Below are positions 1-7,579 of a DNA stretch of 64,000 nt, piece by piece. The position numbers and the translations under genes are program-made. Below the pieces are notes generated by a model that made no database searches, was not told the origin of the DNA, and saw only the letters and a program-made list of their open reading frames with translations. Where the stretch lies: contig NZ_AXVA01000011.1 in assembly GCF_000482325.1 (NCBI RefSeq), forward strand, positions 124,001-188,000, given 5' to 3'. Each line of letters begins with the position of its first letter. Within the stretch, counting starts at the first letter, position 1. The stretch comes from Bacillus sp. UNC438CL73TsuS30. Its GTDB lineage: Bacteria; Bacillota; Bacilli; Bacillales; Cytobacillaceae.

Positions 1-885
1 CGCATCTGTTTTAACGAGCATCTTCCATTTACCTTTTTTAATGGAAGGAACCAACTGATTATGGCTTCTTAATAAATTTAATGAAATATAACCCGGTTCG
101 TTTTTAAACGAAATGGTAATAACACCTGAGTCCATTTCGTTTCTTGGCCAAAGAATTCCCCTTGTGGCTTTATCATCTAAGCGACCTACCATTTTATCCC
201 CTTTTAATACTGCTACTCCATTCACGAACGGAATTTTTTTCTTATAGGAACCAAGATGTGTTGGAGGCAGCTCTTCAACCCATGGGAGAACGGCCGCTTC
301 CGATTCACTTGATAACATTTGTGCCAAACTCTTCACGGTTACTTTCACACCGATTTGCGTTTTTACCATTTGCCGAAGTTGCTTGGCAATGTCTCTTTCC
401 AATTCAGGCATAGACTCCAAAATTTGCTTTGCTTTTCCTTTCGAGACAAAAACATCGGCTCTAATTCGAGGCTCTGAATGTCGAACCCAAAAATCAATCT
501 GATCACTAACACCTTCTTTGGCAAGTTTCTCACCAATCACAAGCACCTCATTTTGACCCCAAAATATCTTTCTGGTCAGTTCCTCTTGAAGTCGAGCCAT
601 CGCATCCGCAATGGTTTTGCCTTCGGCGGACCTAACAAAGGTTTGACCACTGCTTGTACCACTTGACATGCCACTTTGTTGTCCGCCTTCCGCAGGTCTA
701 GGAATAAATACCTGGACGGAAAGTTCAATGCTATGATTTTTCCCTTTATCTATACCTGTGGCCATAATGAGTGCCAAATCGTTTACTTCCGTTCGATCCC
801 AGCAACCCGTTAGAAATAGTATAGATGCGCAAAGCAGGAGTGTTAGAATTATAGATTTCTTTTTAAACACCGTGAAACCACTCAT
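1..885 (-). CDS. Ger(x)C-family germinant receptor lipoprotein, 3' end cut by window
   Basis: This is the C subunit of a GerA-type nutrient germinant receptor, a lipoprotein on the outer face of the spore inner membrane. It reads from ATG at 885 through 295 codons to the window edge, so the C-terminal part is missing (family members are usually about 370-410 aa). The N-terminus has a lipoprotein signal ending LFLTGCWD, with Cys about residue 21, followed by the family's DRTEVNDLALIMATGID segment. The ATG overlaps the stop of the upstream A subunit by four bases (ATGA), so the two are probably translationally coupled. The order A then C, with B not between them, matches the gerK-type arrangement (A-C-B); a B gene may lie just beyond the window. 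Family assignment is firm; the germinant cannot be inferred. Confidence 0.93.
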   Translation of the reverse strand, partial: MSGFTVFKKKSIILTLLLCASILFLTGCWDRTEVNDLALIMATGIDKGKNHSIELSVQVFIPRPAEGGQQSGMSSGTSSGQTFVRSAEGKTIADAMARLQEELTRKIFWGQNEVLVIGEKLAKEGVSDQIDFWVRHSEPRIRADVFVSKGKAKQILESMPELERDIAKQLRQMVKTQIGVKVTVKSLAQMLSSESEAAVLPWVEELPPTHLGSYKKKIPFVNGVAVLKGDKMVGRLDDKATRGILWPRNEMDSGVITISFKNEPGYISLNLLRSHNQLVPSIKKGKWKMLVKTDA

Positions 886-2450
886 CCTTCCTCGCCGTTA
901 TTGCTTGGACCAGGTTGTTGATCAGGAGACTGTCGTCTTAATGCGGACGCTTCAGATGAATATAACTCTGGACGTGTATCCATAGCCCACCACGGAGCAC
1001 GAATGAGAACATCTTTGAAATTTTGAACCTTTAGAGTTGCCGTCGTATTTAAGTATGGAACCCCAAAGGAACGGAGCGTGCAGAGGTGCGCAACAATGGC
1101 TGTTATACCAAGCATTACGCCAAGTAACCCTAACATGCCGGATAAAATCATAATCGGAAAGCGGAGTAAACGAATTGAAACCCCAGTCGCATATCGGGGC
1201 ATTAAAAATGATGCCACTCCTGTGATCGCTACGACCATTACCATCGGTGATGATACAAGCCCTGCAGAGGTTGCCGCTTGTCCAATTACAAGAGCTCCCA
1301 CAATACTAACAGCGGCACCTACTTGTTTCGGTAATCTTACCCCTGCTTCTCGCAATGCTTCAAAGGTGATTTCCATAATAAACGCCTCAATCAATGCCGG
1401 AAAGGGGATTTGTTCACGACTTTCGGCAATCGTTAAGAGAAGAGAGTTTGGTATCATTTCTTGATGATAGGTTAAAATCGCCACATAAGCAGAAGGTGCA
1501 AGCAAAGCGACGAAAAAGAAAACATAACGCAGCCAGCGGATAAAAGTGCTTATGTAAAAAGAATTATAGTAATCTTCAGGTGCTTGTAACATGCTGGCAA
1601 ACGTACAGGGGGCAATAAGCACGAACGGAGTTCCGTCAATTAAGATGACAACACGCCCTTCTAAAAGGCAAGAGGCTGCTACATCTGGCCGCTCCGTTGT
1701 TAATAATTGCGGAAAAGGAGAAAATGGCCGATCTAGAATCATTTCCTCAATATATCCGCTTTCCAATATGCCATCCATATCAATACCCTTTAACCGATTG
1801 GTAACCTCTTGGATTAATGTGCTTTCTGCAATTCCTTCCATATAAGCAACAATTATTTGCGTTTCAGTGAACCGGCCGATGTCCATTTGTATCATTTTAA
1901 AGGAAGGATGACGAATCTTCCTGCGTAATAAGGAGGTATTGACTCGTAATGTTTCAACAAATCCTTCGCGGGGGCCACGAACCACCGACTCCGCTGAAGG
2001 TTCCTCAATTCCGCGTCTTTCCCACATCGGTAATCCGAGGGAAAATCCGTTTGTCTGTTGGTCCATCAATATGATTGGGTTTCCGATGGAAATTTGTTTG
2101 ATCACATCGGAAATGAAGTAGATTTCCTTTACATCGGAAATCGCCATTTCGTTTTTTACTTTTTCTTTGACTGAATCTTGATTTAGGCATTTCATCCTTA
2201 TTAGTGGCATTAGGACATGATGATCGATTTCTTCTGTATTTGAAAGTCCATCTATGTAAAGGAGTATGGCATTTGTCTGTCCACCAATTAAAAATTCTCG
2301 AAAAATCACATCTGAGCAATCATGATAAGCGGATTTTAAAATTTCTTTATTTTCATTCAACACTCGACTAAGTGGTATTTCCGGTATTTTATATAGAATT
2401 TTATCTAGTTTACGGCTTGAATAGTTGGGTTTTTTGTTCTTAAAATTCAT
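882..2450 (-). CDS. GerA-family spore germination protein, A subunit (GerAA/GerKA-like)
   Basis: A subunit of a nutrient germinant receptor in the spore inner membrane, about 522 aa, typical for the family. It has a soluble N-terminal half (about residues 1-265) carrying the REFLIGG, VVRGPREGF and ERPDVAAS family motifs, then a membrane half with several helices and the conserved FPALIEAFIMEI segment near residue 355. I chose the ATG at 2450 because AAGGGG lies about ten bases upstream; the longer reading from 2492 has no plausible ribosome site. The C subunit follows with a 4-base overlap. A small divergent ORF, apparently frameshifted, starts about 125 bp upstream and may be the matching D protein. 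The second receptor cluster near 32.6 kb is a clear paralogue. Confidence 0.93.
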   Translation of the reverse strand: MNFKNKKPNYSSRKLDKILYKIPEIPLSRVLNENKEILKSAYHDCSDVIFREFLIGGQTNAILLYIDGLSNTEEIDHHVLMPLIRMKCLNQDSVKEKVKNEMAISDVKEIYFISDVIKQISIGNPIILMDQQTNGFSLGLPMWERRGIEEPSAESVVRGPREGFVETLRVNTSLLRRKIRHPSFKMIQMDIGRFTETQIIVAYMEGIAESTLIQEVTNRLKGIDMDGILESGYIEEMILDRPFSPFPQLLTTERPDVAASCLLEGRVVILIDGTPFVLIAPCTFASMLQAPEDYYNSFYISTFIRWLRYVFFFVALLAPSAYVAILTYHQEMIPNSLLLTIAESREQIPFPALIEAFIMEITFEALREAGVRLPKQVGAAVSIVGALVIGQAATSAGLVSSPMVMVVAITGVASFLMPRYATGVSIRLLRFPIMILSGMLGLLGVMLGITAIVAHLCTLRSFGVPYLNTTATLKVQNFKDVLIRAPWWAMDTRPELYSSEASALRRQSPDQQPGPSNNGEEG

Positions 2451-2574
2451 CCGATGATTCCCCTTGAAAGTATTCAAGCCTATTCTTTCCATAGGAAGAT
2501 TTACTATGCAATGCAGCTGTGCTTATATTCATATTTTGGAGGAATTTTGACCAGATACATACATAAGGAGGATT

Positions 2575-2809
2575 TTGGGTCCGAGTGTCATTGAAAAAGT
2601 AAGAGACCGTGTTCTCTGGAATTCTGTTTTGATTATGACGATGCTGACAGTTGCCATTCTGTTATTAATGACGATGAAATTAGCTTTAGCCAGTTCAATT
2701 ATTAGTGATAGTTGCAGCCATTATTCTCGGATATATTTTATCAAAGATTGTGATAAGCCGGGCTTCTGCTAAAATTACCATTTCTACTGATACTTTTATA
2801 GAAAAATAA
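2575..2809 (+). pseudogene. Small two-helix membrane protein, frameshifted; possible germinant receptor D protein
   Basis: Read without correction the frame opens near 2575 and gives a hydrophobic helix (SVLIMTMLTVAILLLM), then turns into non-membrane sequence around 2690 and stops at 2772. Moving one frame near 2690 gives a second helix (VIVAAIILGYILSKIV), a polar tail ending TDTFIEK, and a stop at 2807-2809, eleven bases before a good terminator. The repaired product would be about 77 aa with two transmembrane helices. Known Bacillus germinant receptor operons often carry such two-helix D genes inside or next to them; this one is divergent from the A subunit. AAGGAGG at 2565-2571 sits close to a TTG at 2575, so the start is uncertain. 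A sequencing error could also explain the break. Confidence 0.6.
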
Positions 2810-2819
2810 TTTTTAAAAT

Positions 2820-2853
2820 CCTCATTAGTAATTTCACTAGTGAGGTTTTTTTT
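2820..2853 (+). terminator. Intrinsic terminator
   Basis: A 10-bp stem (CCTCATTAGT with ACTAGTGAGG, one G-T pair) and six-base loop, followed by eight T residues. It closes the transcription unit of the frameshifted small membrane gene. Confidence 0.8.
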
Positions 2854-2920
2854 GCTGAAAATGCTATTTTTTTATAAAATTAGATTTATCGAATGTAAGA
2901 GCTTTGTGGAGGAATTGGAA

Positions 2921-3424
2921 ATGGTTAGAATAAAGACTGTAAAAGTGGATGGTGAGAGCATCCATATATTTAATAGTGCAATTTATATTTTTGAAAGCGA
3001 CGGAAGGTATACTCTGCAGTTAGATTTAATAGTCAGTGAGGTTGCGGTAAAAAAATATAAAAAAGAAGATACGCTTATTATGGAAATAGAATTAGAGGAT
3101 GGAAGAATCATTCATTCGATTATGTATGTGAAAATCCTCCCTGGGGGATTGCCGCAGTTAAATTTGTTCTGTGGGTTGGATGATACAGATGAATATGAAG
3201 ATTTTCGGTATGTGAACGAAAATGATTCGTGGTATCCAAATATTGAAGAGGGCATAACAATCAAGGAAATTAGAAAAATAGAAATGCCTGATGAAGACAT
3301 TAGTTTAAAATTAAAGCTGCCGATTGATCAGGTGGAATGGTTAAAATCTCAAAAAAAGGCGCGGTTACATGAGATGGTTAAGGAATTTATTTATGAGTAT
3401 TGGGAAAAAGAGGGTCTTAAATAA
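2921..3424 (+). CDS. Hypothetical cytosolic protein
   Basis: A 167-aa product that I do not recognise. The ATG at 2921 is chosen because GGAGG lies eight bases upstream; an upstream in-frame extension from 2840 overlaps the preceding terminator and is unlikely. There is no signal peptide or membrane segment. The N-terminal third looks like alternating beta strands (VKVDGESIHIF, YTLQLDLIVSEV), the middle is acidic (DDTDEYEDF), and the C-terminal 35 residues are a charged, probably helical segment (VEWLKSQKKARLHEMVKEFI). It stands alone between a terminator and a repeat-containing gap, and no functional context is visible. Confidence 0.75.
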   Translation: MVRIKTVKVDGESIHIFNSAIYIFESDGRYTLQLDLIVSEVAVKKYKKEDTLIMEIELEDGRIIHSIMYVKILPGGLPQLNLFCGLDDTDEYEDFRYVNENDSWYPNIEEGITIKEIRKIEMPDEDISLKLKLPIDQVEWLKSQKKARLHEMVKEFIYEYWEKEGLK

Positions 3425-3759
3425 CAGGTAATTAATAATGTAAAAAGGGAAGTGGAAAGTTTTTTGGCTAAAGTGGAAAGTAAACATCATAAATGAAGGA
3501 AATTTCAGTAAAACGGAATAAAATTACCTGTGCCACGCATATGCCTGGCATTTTTTTAGTTAAAAAAAGTAATGAGCCAAGATTAAAAGGGAAGTGGAAA
3601 GTATTTTGAAAAAGTGGAGAGTAAAAAACCTAACTGAAAAGTATTTTGTTAAAAGTTGAAAATAAAAATGAAAGTGAACTTTTCCTACAGCCAAATCCAA
3701 TACATTAACGATAACTTACTATATTTTTAAAAAATTCCCCAACATTTGAATTTTTCTAA
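3425..3759. other. AT-rich intergenic stretch with direct repeats
   Basis: No coding region is visible. It holds three degenerate copies of a repeat (listed separately) and, at about 3533-3558, a weak hairpin (TGCCA with TGGCA) followed by a T run that may terminate the upstream hypothetical gene. Confidence 0.6.
3447..3667. repeat. Short imperfect direct repeats built from AAGTGGAAAGT
   Basis: Three blocks share the pattern AAGTGGAAAGT, about ten bases, then AAGTGGAAAGTAAA. Blocks are at about 3450-3485, 3591-3627 and a decayed copy at 3633-3667. Each block is itself a near-duplicate pair of the same 11-mer. No role is evident. Confidence 0.6.
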
Positions 3760-3788
3760 TTGATTATTGATAAATGGGACTGTATAAT
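3760..3788 (+). promoter_or_regulatory. Sigma-A-type promoter of the PiT-family permease
   Basis: TTGATT at 3760-3765, a 17-base spacer, and a perfect TATAAT at 3783-3788, about 90 bases upstream of the permease start. No operator or riboswitch was recognised in the leader. Confidence 0.7.
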
Positions 3789-3877
3789 AATCTTCATATA
3801 ATTATTCCTATCTGAATAGTATGGATTAAAGTTCAAAACATTAGGAATTTTAAAATGAATCATAAGGGGAGATTGAG

Positions 3878-4960
3878 ATGTTTTGGACATACATAGCATT
3901 TATCATCGCATTCTTTTTTGCCATGAATATCGGGGCCAGCGGGACAGCTGCATCTATGGGTTCTCCGTATGGGGCAGGAGCCATTAAGGATAAGCGATTG
4001 GCGATGATTCTTGTGGCACTGGCAGCCTTTCTTGGCGCAGTACTTGGTGGTGGCGAAGTCGTCAAAACGATTGGAAAAGGAATAATTCCGACTTCGATAC
4101 TCAGCATTGAAATGGTCGCCCTCATTCTTTGCGGAGCAACGTTAACCCTATTTATCGCCAATCTGATGGGAATCCCGCTATCAACCAGTGAGGTGACAGT
4201 AGGTGCGATAGTCGGTGCCGGAATTGCTTATAAAAAATTGTATTTTGATAGCCTTATAGTTATTGTTGCATTTTGGGTCATTGTTCCACTCGTCTCTTTC
4301 TTTATCACATTTTTGCTTGGAAAACTAATCTCCAAGGCTGAAAAACGGTGGATTGGGTTGACCAAACACGGAAAATGGAAAAAATGGCTAGCAATTTTAC
4401 TCGTAATAGGAGGCTGTTTTGAAGCTTTTTCAGCTGGAATGAATAATGTAGCCAACGCCGTTGGACCGCTTGTCGGTGCCGGAATGCTGTCTGCAAATAA
4501 GGGAATTTGGATTGGCGGTCTTTTTGTAGCCATTGGAGCCATTTTATTAGGCGGTCGAGTTATTGAAACAAATGGAAAGAAAATCACCAAACTTTCGCTA
4601 TTAGAAGGAAGCGCCGTTTCGTTTACAGGAGGAGCGCTTGTGACGGTTGCTTCACTTTTCGGATTACCAATTCCGCTGACACAGGTAACTACTTGCGGTA
4701 TTTTAGGAATTGGCGTATCCCAAAAAGGGTTTGGGATTTGGCAAAAATCTGTCATCCAAAAGATCTTAAAGGTCTGGTTGATTTCACCGTTGGCGGCCCT
4801 AGTGATTTCCTATTTGCTCGTTAATCTCTTTATACAAGGCAATATGTATAATATTTTCATCATCTTGAGTACTTTTATTGCTGGATTAGGTGTATTAAGT
4901 CTTTATGCCAATGTCCGTAAGGAGAACAGTACGACCCATGATGAGGGTGGGGGAATCTAA
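3878..4960 (+). CDS. PiT-family inorganic anion permease, CysP (sulfate permease)-like
   Basis: A 360-aa polytopic membrane protein of the PiT (inorganic phosphate transporter) superfamily, with about ten hydrophobic segments and the two homologous family halves: the first opens FAMNIGASGTAASMGSPYG, the second opens FSAGMNNVANAVGPLVGAGM near residue 187. The first signature reads IGASGTAA rather than the GxNDxANA form of true phosphate permeases, which as I recall is the pattern of the Bacillus CysP sulfate permease branch. I therefore lean towards sulfate or another oxyanion, but phosphate is not excluded. The gene has its own promoter and terminator, and no cysteine-synthesis genes are adjacent. 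The start has AAGGGGAGA about seven bases upstream. Confidence 0.85.
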   Translation: MFWTYIAFIIAFFFAMNIGASGTAASMGSPYGAGAIKDKRLAMILVALAAFLGAVLGGGEVVKTIGKGIIPTSILSIEMVALILCGATLTLFIANLMGIPLSTSEVTVGAIVGAGIAYKKLYFDSLIVIVAFWVIVPLVSFFITFLLGKLISKAEKRWIGLTKHGKWKKWLAILLVIGGCFEAFSAGMNNVANAVGPLVGAGMLSANKGIWIGGLFVAIGAILLGGRVIETNGKKITKLSLLEGSAVSFTGGALVTVASLFGLPIPLTQVTTCGILGIGVSQKGFGIWQKSVIQKILKVWLISPLAALVISYLLVNLFIQGNMYNIFIILSTFIAGLGVLSLYANVRKENSTTHDEGGGI

Positions 4961-4989
4961 TCCATAAGGAGTAAATGAAGATAAATTTG

Positions 4990-5021
4990 AAGCCTCATTC
5001 CCTGTAGAATGAGGCTTTTTG
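4990..5021 (+). terminator. Intrinsic terminator, probably bidirectional
   Basis: A 10-bp perfect stem AGCCTCATTC / GAATGAGGCT with a six-base loop, then TTTTT. It lies between the PiT permease and the convergent small gene ending at 5022 and could serve both. Confidence 0.85.
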
Positions 5022-5180
5022 CTATTTTTTATTTACTTGTTTACCGCTTTTCTTCTGGCTTTGAGAGCTTGAATTTCCAATTTGAAATTCACTGCCTAAT
5101 TCAATGTCATTTCTATTGTCCTGTTTCTCAGTTTGATCTCGTGTTTGATCCCTATTTTTCATTCCCTGCTTAGACATCAT
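5022..5180 (-). CDS. Small hydrophilic protein
   Basis: A 52-codon frame, too short for most ORF filters, starting with two adjacent ATG codons (5180 and 5177) behind a GGGGGG ribosome site; spacing favours the second ATG. The product is very polar, rich in Gln, Asn, Lys and Ser (MKNRDQTRDQTEKQDNRND, then SSSQSQKKSGKQ), with no Cys, signal or membrane segment. Such short Gln/Asn-rich proteins are common among spore-associated proteins of Bacillus, but I cannot name the family. The stop falls directly beside the shared terminator at 4990-5021. Confidence 0.6.
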   Translation of the reverse strand: MMSKQGMKNRDQTRDQTEKQDNRNDIELGSEFQIGNSSSQSQKKSGKQVNKK

Positions 5181-5262
5181 GTTCCCCCCATTTCATTTCA
5201 AATTTAACCACTTTTATTATGTGCAAATATCATGGGGGTAATGTAACTCCAAAAAATAATAA

Positions 5263-5288
5263 AAATCCAGCATGATGGCTGGATTTCC
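5263..5288 (-). terminator. Hairpin, candidate terminator
   Basis: AAATCCAGC, a six-base loop, then GCTGGATTT. On the minus strand it is followed by a T-rich run, so it may end readthrough from the purF side, beyond the repeat array. Confidence 0.5.
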
Positions 5289-5319
5289 TCCTTCATTGGG
5301 TATTGGTTTCGTTTCGTCA

Positions 5320-5801
5320 GTGCCCGTGAAGCTTGATTTTTTCAAGAAACGGGCACTATGAGTCCTCGTTAGTGCCCGTGAAGCTTAATTTTTCCAAGAA
5401 ACGGGCACTATGAGCCCTCGTCAGTGCCCGTGAAGCTTAATTTTTTCAAGAAACGGGCACTATGAGCCCTCGTCAGTGCCTGTGAAGCTTAATTATTCCA
5501 AGAAACGGGCACTATGAACCCTCGTCAGTGCCCGTGAAGCTTAATTTTTTCAAGAAACGGGCACTATGAGCCCTCGTCAGTGCCTGTGAAGCTTAATTAT
5601 TCCAAGAAACGGGCACTATGAACCCTCGTCAGTGCCCGTGAAGCTTAATTTTTTCAAGAAACGGGCACTATGAGCCCTCGTCAGTGCCCGTGAAGCTTAA
5701 TTATTCCAAGAAACGGGCACTATGAACCCTCGTCAATGCCCGTGAAGCTTAATTATTCCAAGAAACGGGCACTATGAACCCTCATCAGTGCCCTCAAAGC
5801 T
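5320..5801. repeat. Tandem array 1: nine 52-bp hairpin units
   Basis: Nine head-to-tail copies of exactly 52 bp (5320-5787) plus a broken tenth (5788 to about 5801). Each unit contains the inverted arms GTGCCCGT and ACGGGCAC around an inner CTT...AAG pair, followed by a linker such as TATGAGCCCTCGTCA. Units 3-8 alternate between a TTTTTTCAAG/GAGCCC type and a TTATTCCAAG/GAACCC type, so copies were added as 104-bp dimers. There are no variable spacers, so this is not CRISPR. No reading frame runs through it. It ends about 20 bp from the purF stop. A homologous array lies at 8483-8993. Confidence 0.95.
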
Positions 5802-5819
5802 GTTATCTCCGGAACTTCA

Positions 5820-7199
5820 TCATTTCAAGTACAATTTGGTTGGATATGCCCCACTAAAGCAAGCGATACAGCGACTGCTTGTTTCTGTGAGATCTACATC
5901 TACTGCCTCCAATAATCCTTCGGTGCTTAAAAAGGCTAAGCTATCTGCGCCGATGACTTGTCCCATTGCTTGTTCATGTTCATGCTTGTTCGCAAATAGC
6001 TCTTCTTTTGTCGGCATATCCACGCCATAAAAACACGGGTTTTTTACCATTGGCGAACTGATTCGAACATGGACCTCCTTGGCACCTGCTTGCCGAATCA
6101 AATCAACAATCCGCTTACTTGTCGTTCCTCGAACAATCGAATCATCAACTAAAACTACTCTTTTTCCTTCTAAAATTTCTTGTACAGCACTTAATTTCAG
6201 ACGAACCGCCAAATCTCGCAATTCCTGAGTGGGTTCAATAAATGAACGTCCTGCATATGGGTTTTTAATTATTCCCATTTCATATGGAATTCCTGATTGC
6301 CAAGAAAAACCGAGGGCGGCTGGGACACTCGATTCCGGGACAGCAACCACAACATCTGCTTCTATTGGATGTTCTTTGGCTAAAATTTGTCCTAATTCTT
6401 TTCGAATGGCTAATACACTTCTTCCCTGAATGACACTATCAGCACGGGCAAAATAAACAAATTCAAAGGAACAAAGGGAAATGTCACCTTTTGCGGCAAA
6501 CCTTCCTGTTTGAACCCCAGTTTCATCAACAAGAAGCCATTCACCTGGTTCAACATCTCTCCAAAACTTGGCATCAACTGCATTTAACGCACATGTTTCA
6601 GAAGCGGCGATAATGGAATCCCCAATTTTCCCAAGGCTAAGCGGCCTTAATCCGTGACGGTCCAGGCCAATTAACATTTGTTTTTCCGTCATAATGAGTA
6701 CAGCAAAAGAACCGTCAAGCCGCTTGAGAACATCAGGTCCCGCTTGAGCAAAATATTTTTTACTTGATCGAGCAATTAAGTGAGCGATAATTTCTGTATC
6801 TGTTGTGGTTTGAAAGATGCTTCCTTGCTGTTGAAGGACATCTCTTTCAAATCTAGCATTCACAAGGTTTCCATTATGGGCTACCGCCAAATCCCCTTCG
6901 CTGTATTTAAAGACAAGGGGTTGTGCATTTTGCAGTAAGCTTTCTCCAGAGGTGGAATAACGCACATGGCCAATGGCCATATTTCCGGTGAGGTCATCGA
7001 GGATTTTACGACCAAATACTTGAGAAACCAATCCCATTCCCCGATGATGCCTGAATGATTTTCCATCGCTTGCTACGATCCCCGCACTTTCCTGACCGCG
7101 ATGCTGAAGAGCATGAAGTCCATAATAAGTTAAATCAGCTGCTTTAGAGTGATTAAAGACTCCAAATACCCCGCATTTCTCCTGCATTTCCGAAATCAT
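5820..7199 (-). CDS. purF: Amidophosphoribosyltransferase
   Basis: Catalyses the first committed step of purine synthesis, transferring glutamine nitrogen to PRPP. The product is 459 aa. The start at 7199 has AGGAGG seven bases upstream; a longer frame from 7286 does not. Cys9 (MQEKCGVFG) would be the N-terminal nucleophile after removal of a short propeptide. The glutaminase domain shows YYGLHALQHRGQESAG and HVRYSTSG; the PRPP loop reads VVLVDDSIVRGTTS near residue 355. Four cysteines in CSFEFVYF, NPCFYG and CIAC match the 4Fe-4S ligands of the Bacillus-type enzyme. The C-terminus is a little short but nothing essential is missing. It sits opposite a wrecked purine operon rather than inside an intact one, so it may be a second copy. 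Confidence 0.93.
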   Translation of the reverse strand: MISEMQEKCGVFGVFNHSKAADLTYYGLHALQHRGQESAGIVASDGKSFRHHRGMGLVSQVFGRKILDDLTGNMAIGHVRYSTSGESLLQNAQPLVFKYSEGDLAVAHNGNLVNARFERDVLQQQGSIFQTTTDTEIIAHLIARSSKKYFAQAGPDVLKRLDGSFAVLIMTEKQMLIGLDRHGLRPLSLGKIGDSIIAASETCALNAVDAKFWRDVEPGEWLLVDETGVQTGRFAAKGDISLCSFEFVYFARADSVIQGRSVLAIRKELGQILAKEHPIEADVVVAVPESSVPAALGFSWQSGIPYEMGIIKNPYAGRSFIEPTQELRDLAVRLKLSAVQEILEGKRVVLVDDSIVRGTTSKRIVDLIRQAGAKEVHVRISSPMVKNPCFYGVDMPTKEELFANKHEHEQAMGQVIGADSLAFLSTEGLLEAVDVDLTETSSRCIACFSGAYPTKLYLK

Positions 7200-7271
7200 C
7201 TTGCTTCCTCCTATTGACATCATTTCTTTATTTTGGGCGTAGGGAGAATTTCTATCCTTTTTGGTTGAAAA

Positions 7272-7299
7272 AGTATAATCAGGCATTGGGGGAAGTCTA
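7272..7299 (-). promoter_or_regulatory. Possible purF promoter
   Basis: On the minus strand TAGACT, 16 bases, then TATACT, about 75 bases upstream of the purF start. I did not find a PurR box (CGAAC-type inverted repeat) or a guanine riboswitch in the interval. Confidence 0.35.
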
Positions 7300-7329
7300 A
7301 AGTAAGTAACAAGTAAAAGGTGAGAAGAG

Positions 7330-7431
7330 ATGGAAAAATTAGATAAAGATCGGTTCAGAAGAGATTTAGGTAACGTTAAAGAAGCCTATCAAGAAATTCT
7401 ACGAAGAATTGGGGGTACTGTTGGTGTTTAA
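7330..7431 (+). pseudogene. purC: purC remnant (SAICAR synthase C-terminus)
   Basis: A 33-codon frame whose product ([12 protein letters not shown]...[11 protein letters not shown]) corresponds to the last part of phosphoribosylaminoimidazole-succinocarboxamide synthase; the rest of the gene (about 200 codons) is absent. The stop overlaps the start of the purS remnant, as in Bacillus pur operons. Non-functional. Confidence 0.7.
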
Positions 7432-7516
7432 GGCCATCGTCTATGTATCTTTACGAGAACGCGTTTTGGATCCAAAAGGAAATGCGGTTCACGAATCTCT
7501 TCTTTCACTTGGGTAG
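7427..7516 (+). pseudogene. purS: purS remnant
   Basis: About 29 codons reading [21 protein letters not shown], the N-terminal strand and DPxGxAV motif of PurS (a subunit of FGAM synthase, normally about 84 aa). It ends abruptly in TAG, where a deletion joins it to purQ sequence. Confidence 0.8.
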
Positions 7517-7578
7517 TTTGTAATGGCTTTCAAATTTTAACAGAAGCGAGACTTTTACCTGGTGCGCTAAGGAGAAAA
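7513..7578 (+). pseudogene. purQ: purQ remnant
   Basis: A 22-codon piece reading VVCNGFQILTEARLLPGAL, the glutaminase nucleophile region (GVCNGFQ) of PurQ, the glutamine amidotransferase subunit of FGAM synthase. Everything before and after is missing; a second junction at about 7579 leads into purL. Confidence 0.8.
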
Positions 7579-7579
7579 T

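Noticed and set aside
1078-1464. Long plus-strand frames opposite gerA (1078-1464, 1591-1845, 1939-2121)
   Set aside because: Antisense shadows of a convincing gene, without ribosome sites or recognisable domains.
5320-5801. Array 1 as a CRISPR array
   Set aside because: The whole 52-bp unit is repeated, with no unique spacers, and no cas gene is in the window. The same applies to the array at 8483-8993.
7200-7286. 29-codon N-terminal extension of purF
   Set aside because: AGGAGG directly precedes ATG 7199, and the nucleophile Cys must be close to the N-terminus.
7200-7329. PurR box or purine riboswitch between purF and the remnants
   Set aside because: No CGAAC-type inverted repeat and no three-way purine aptamer motifs could be found.
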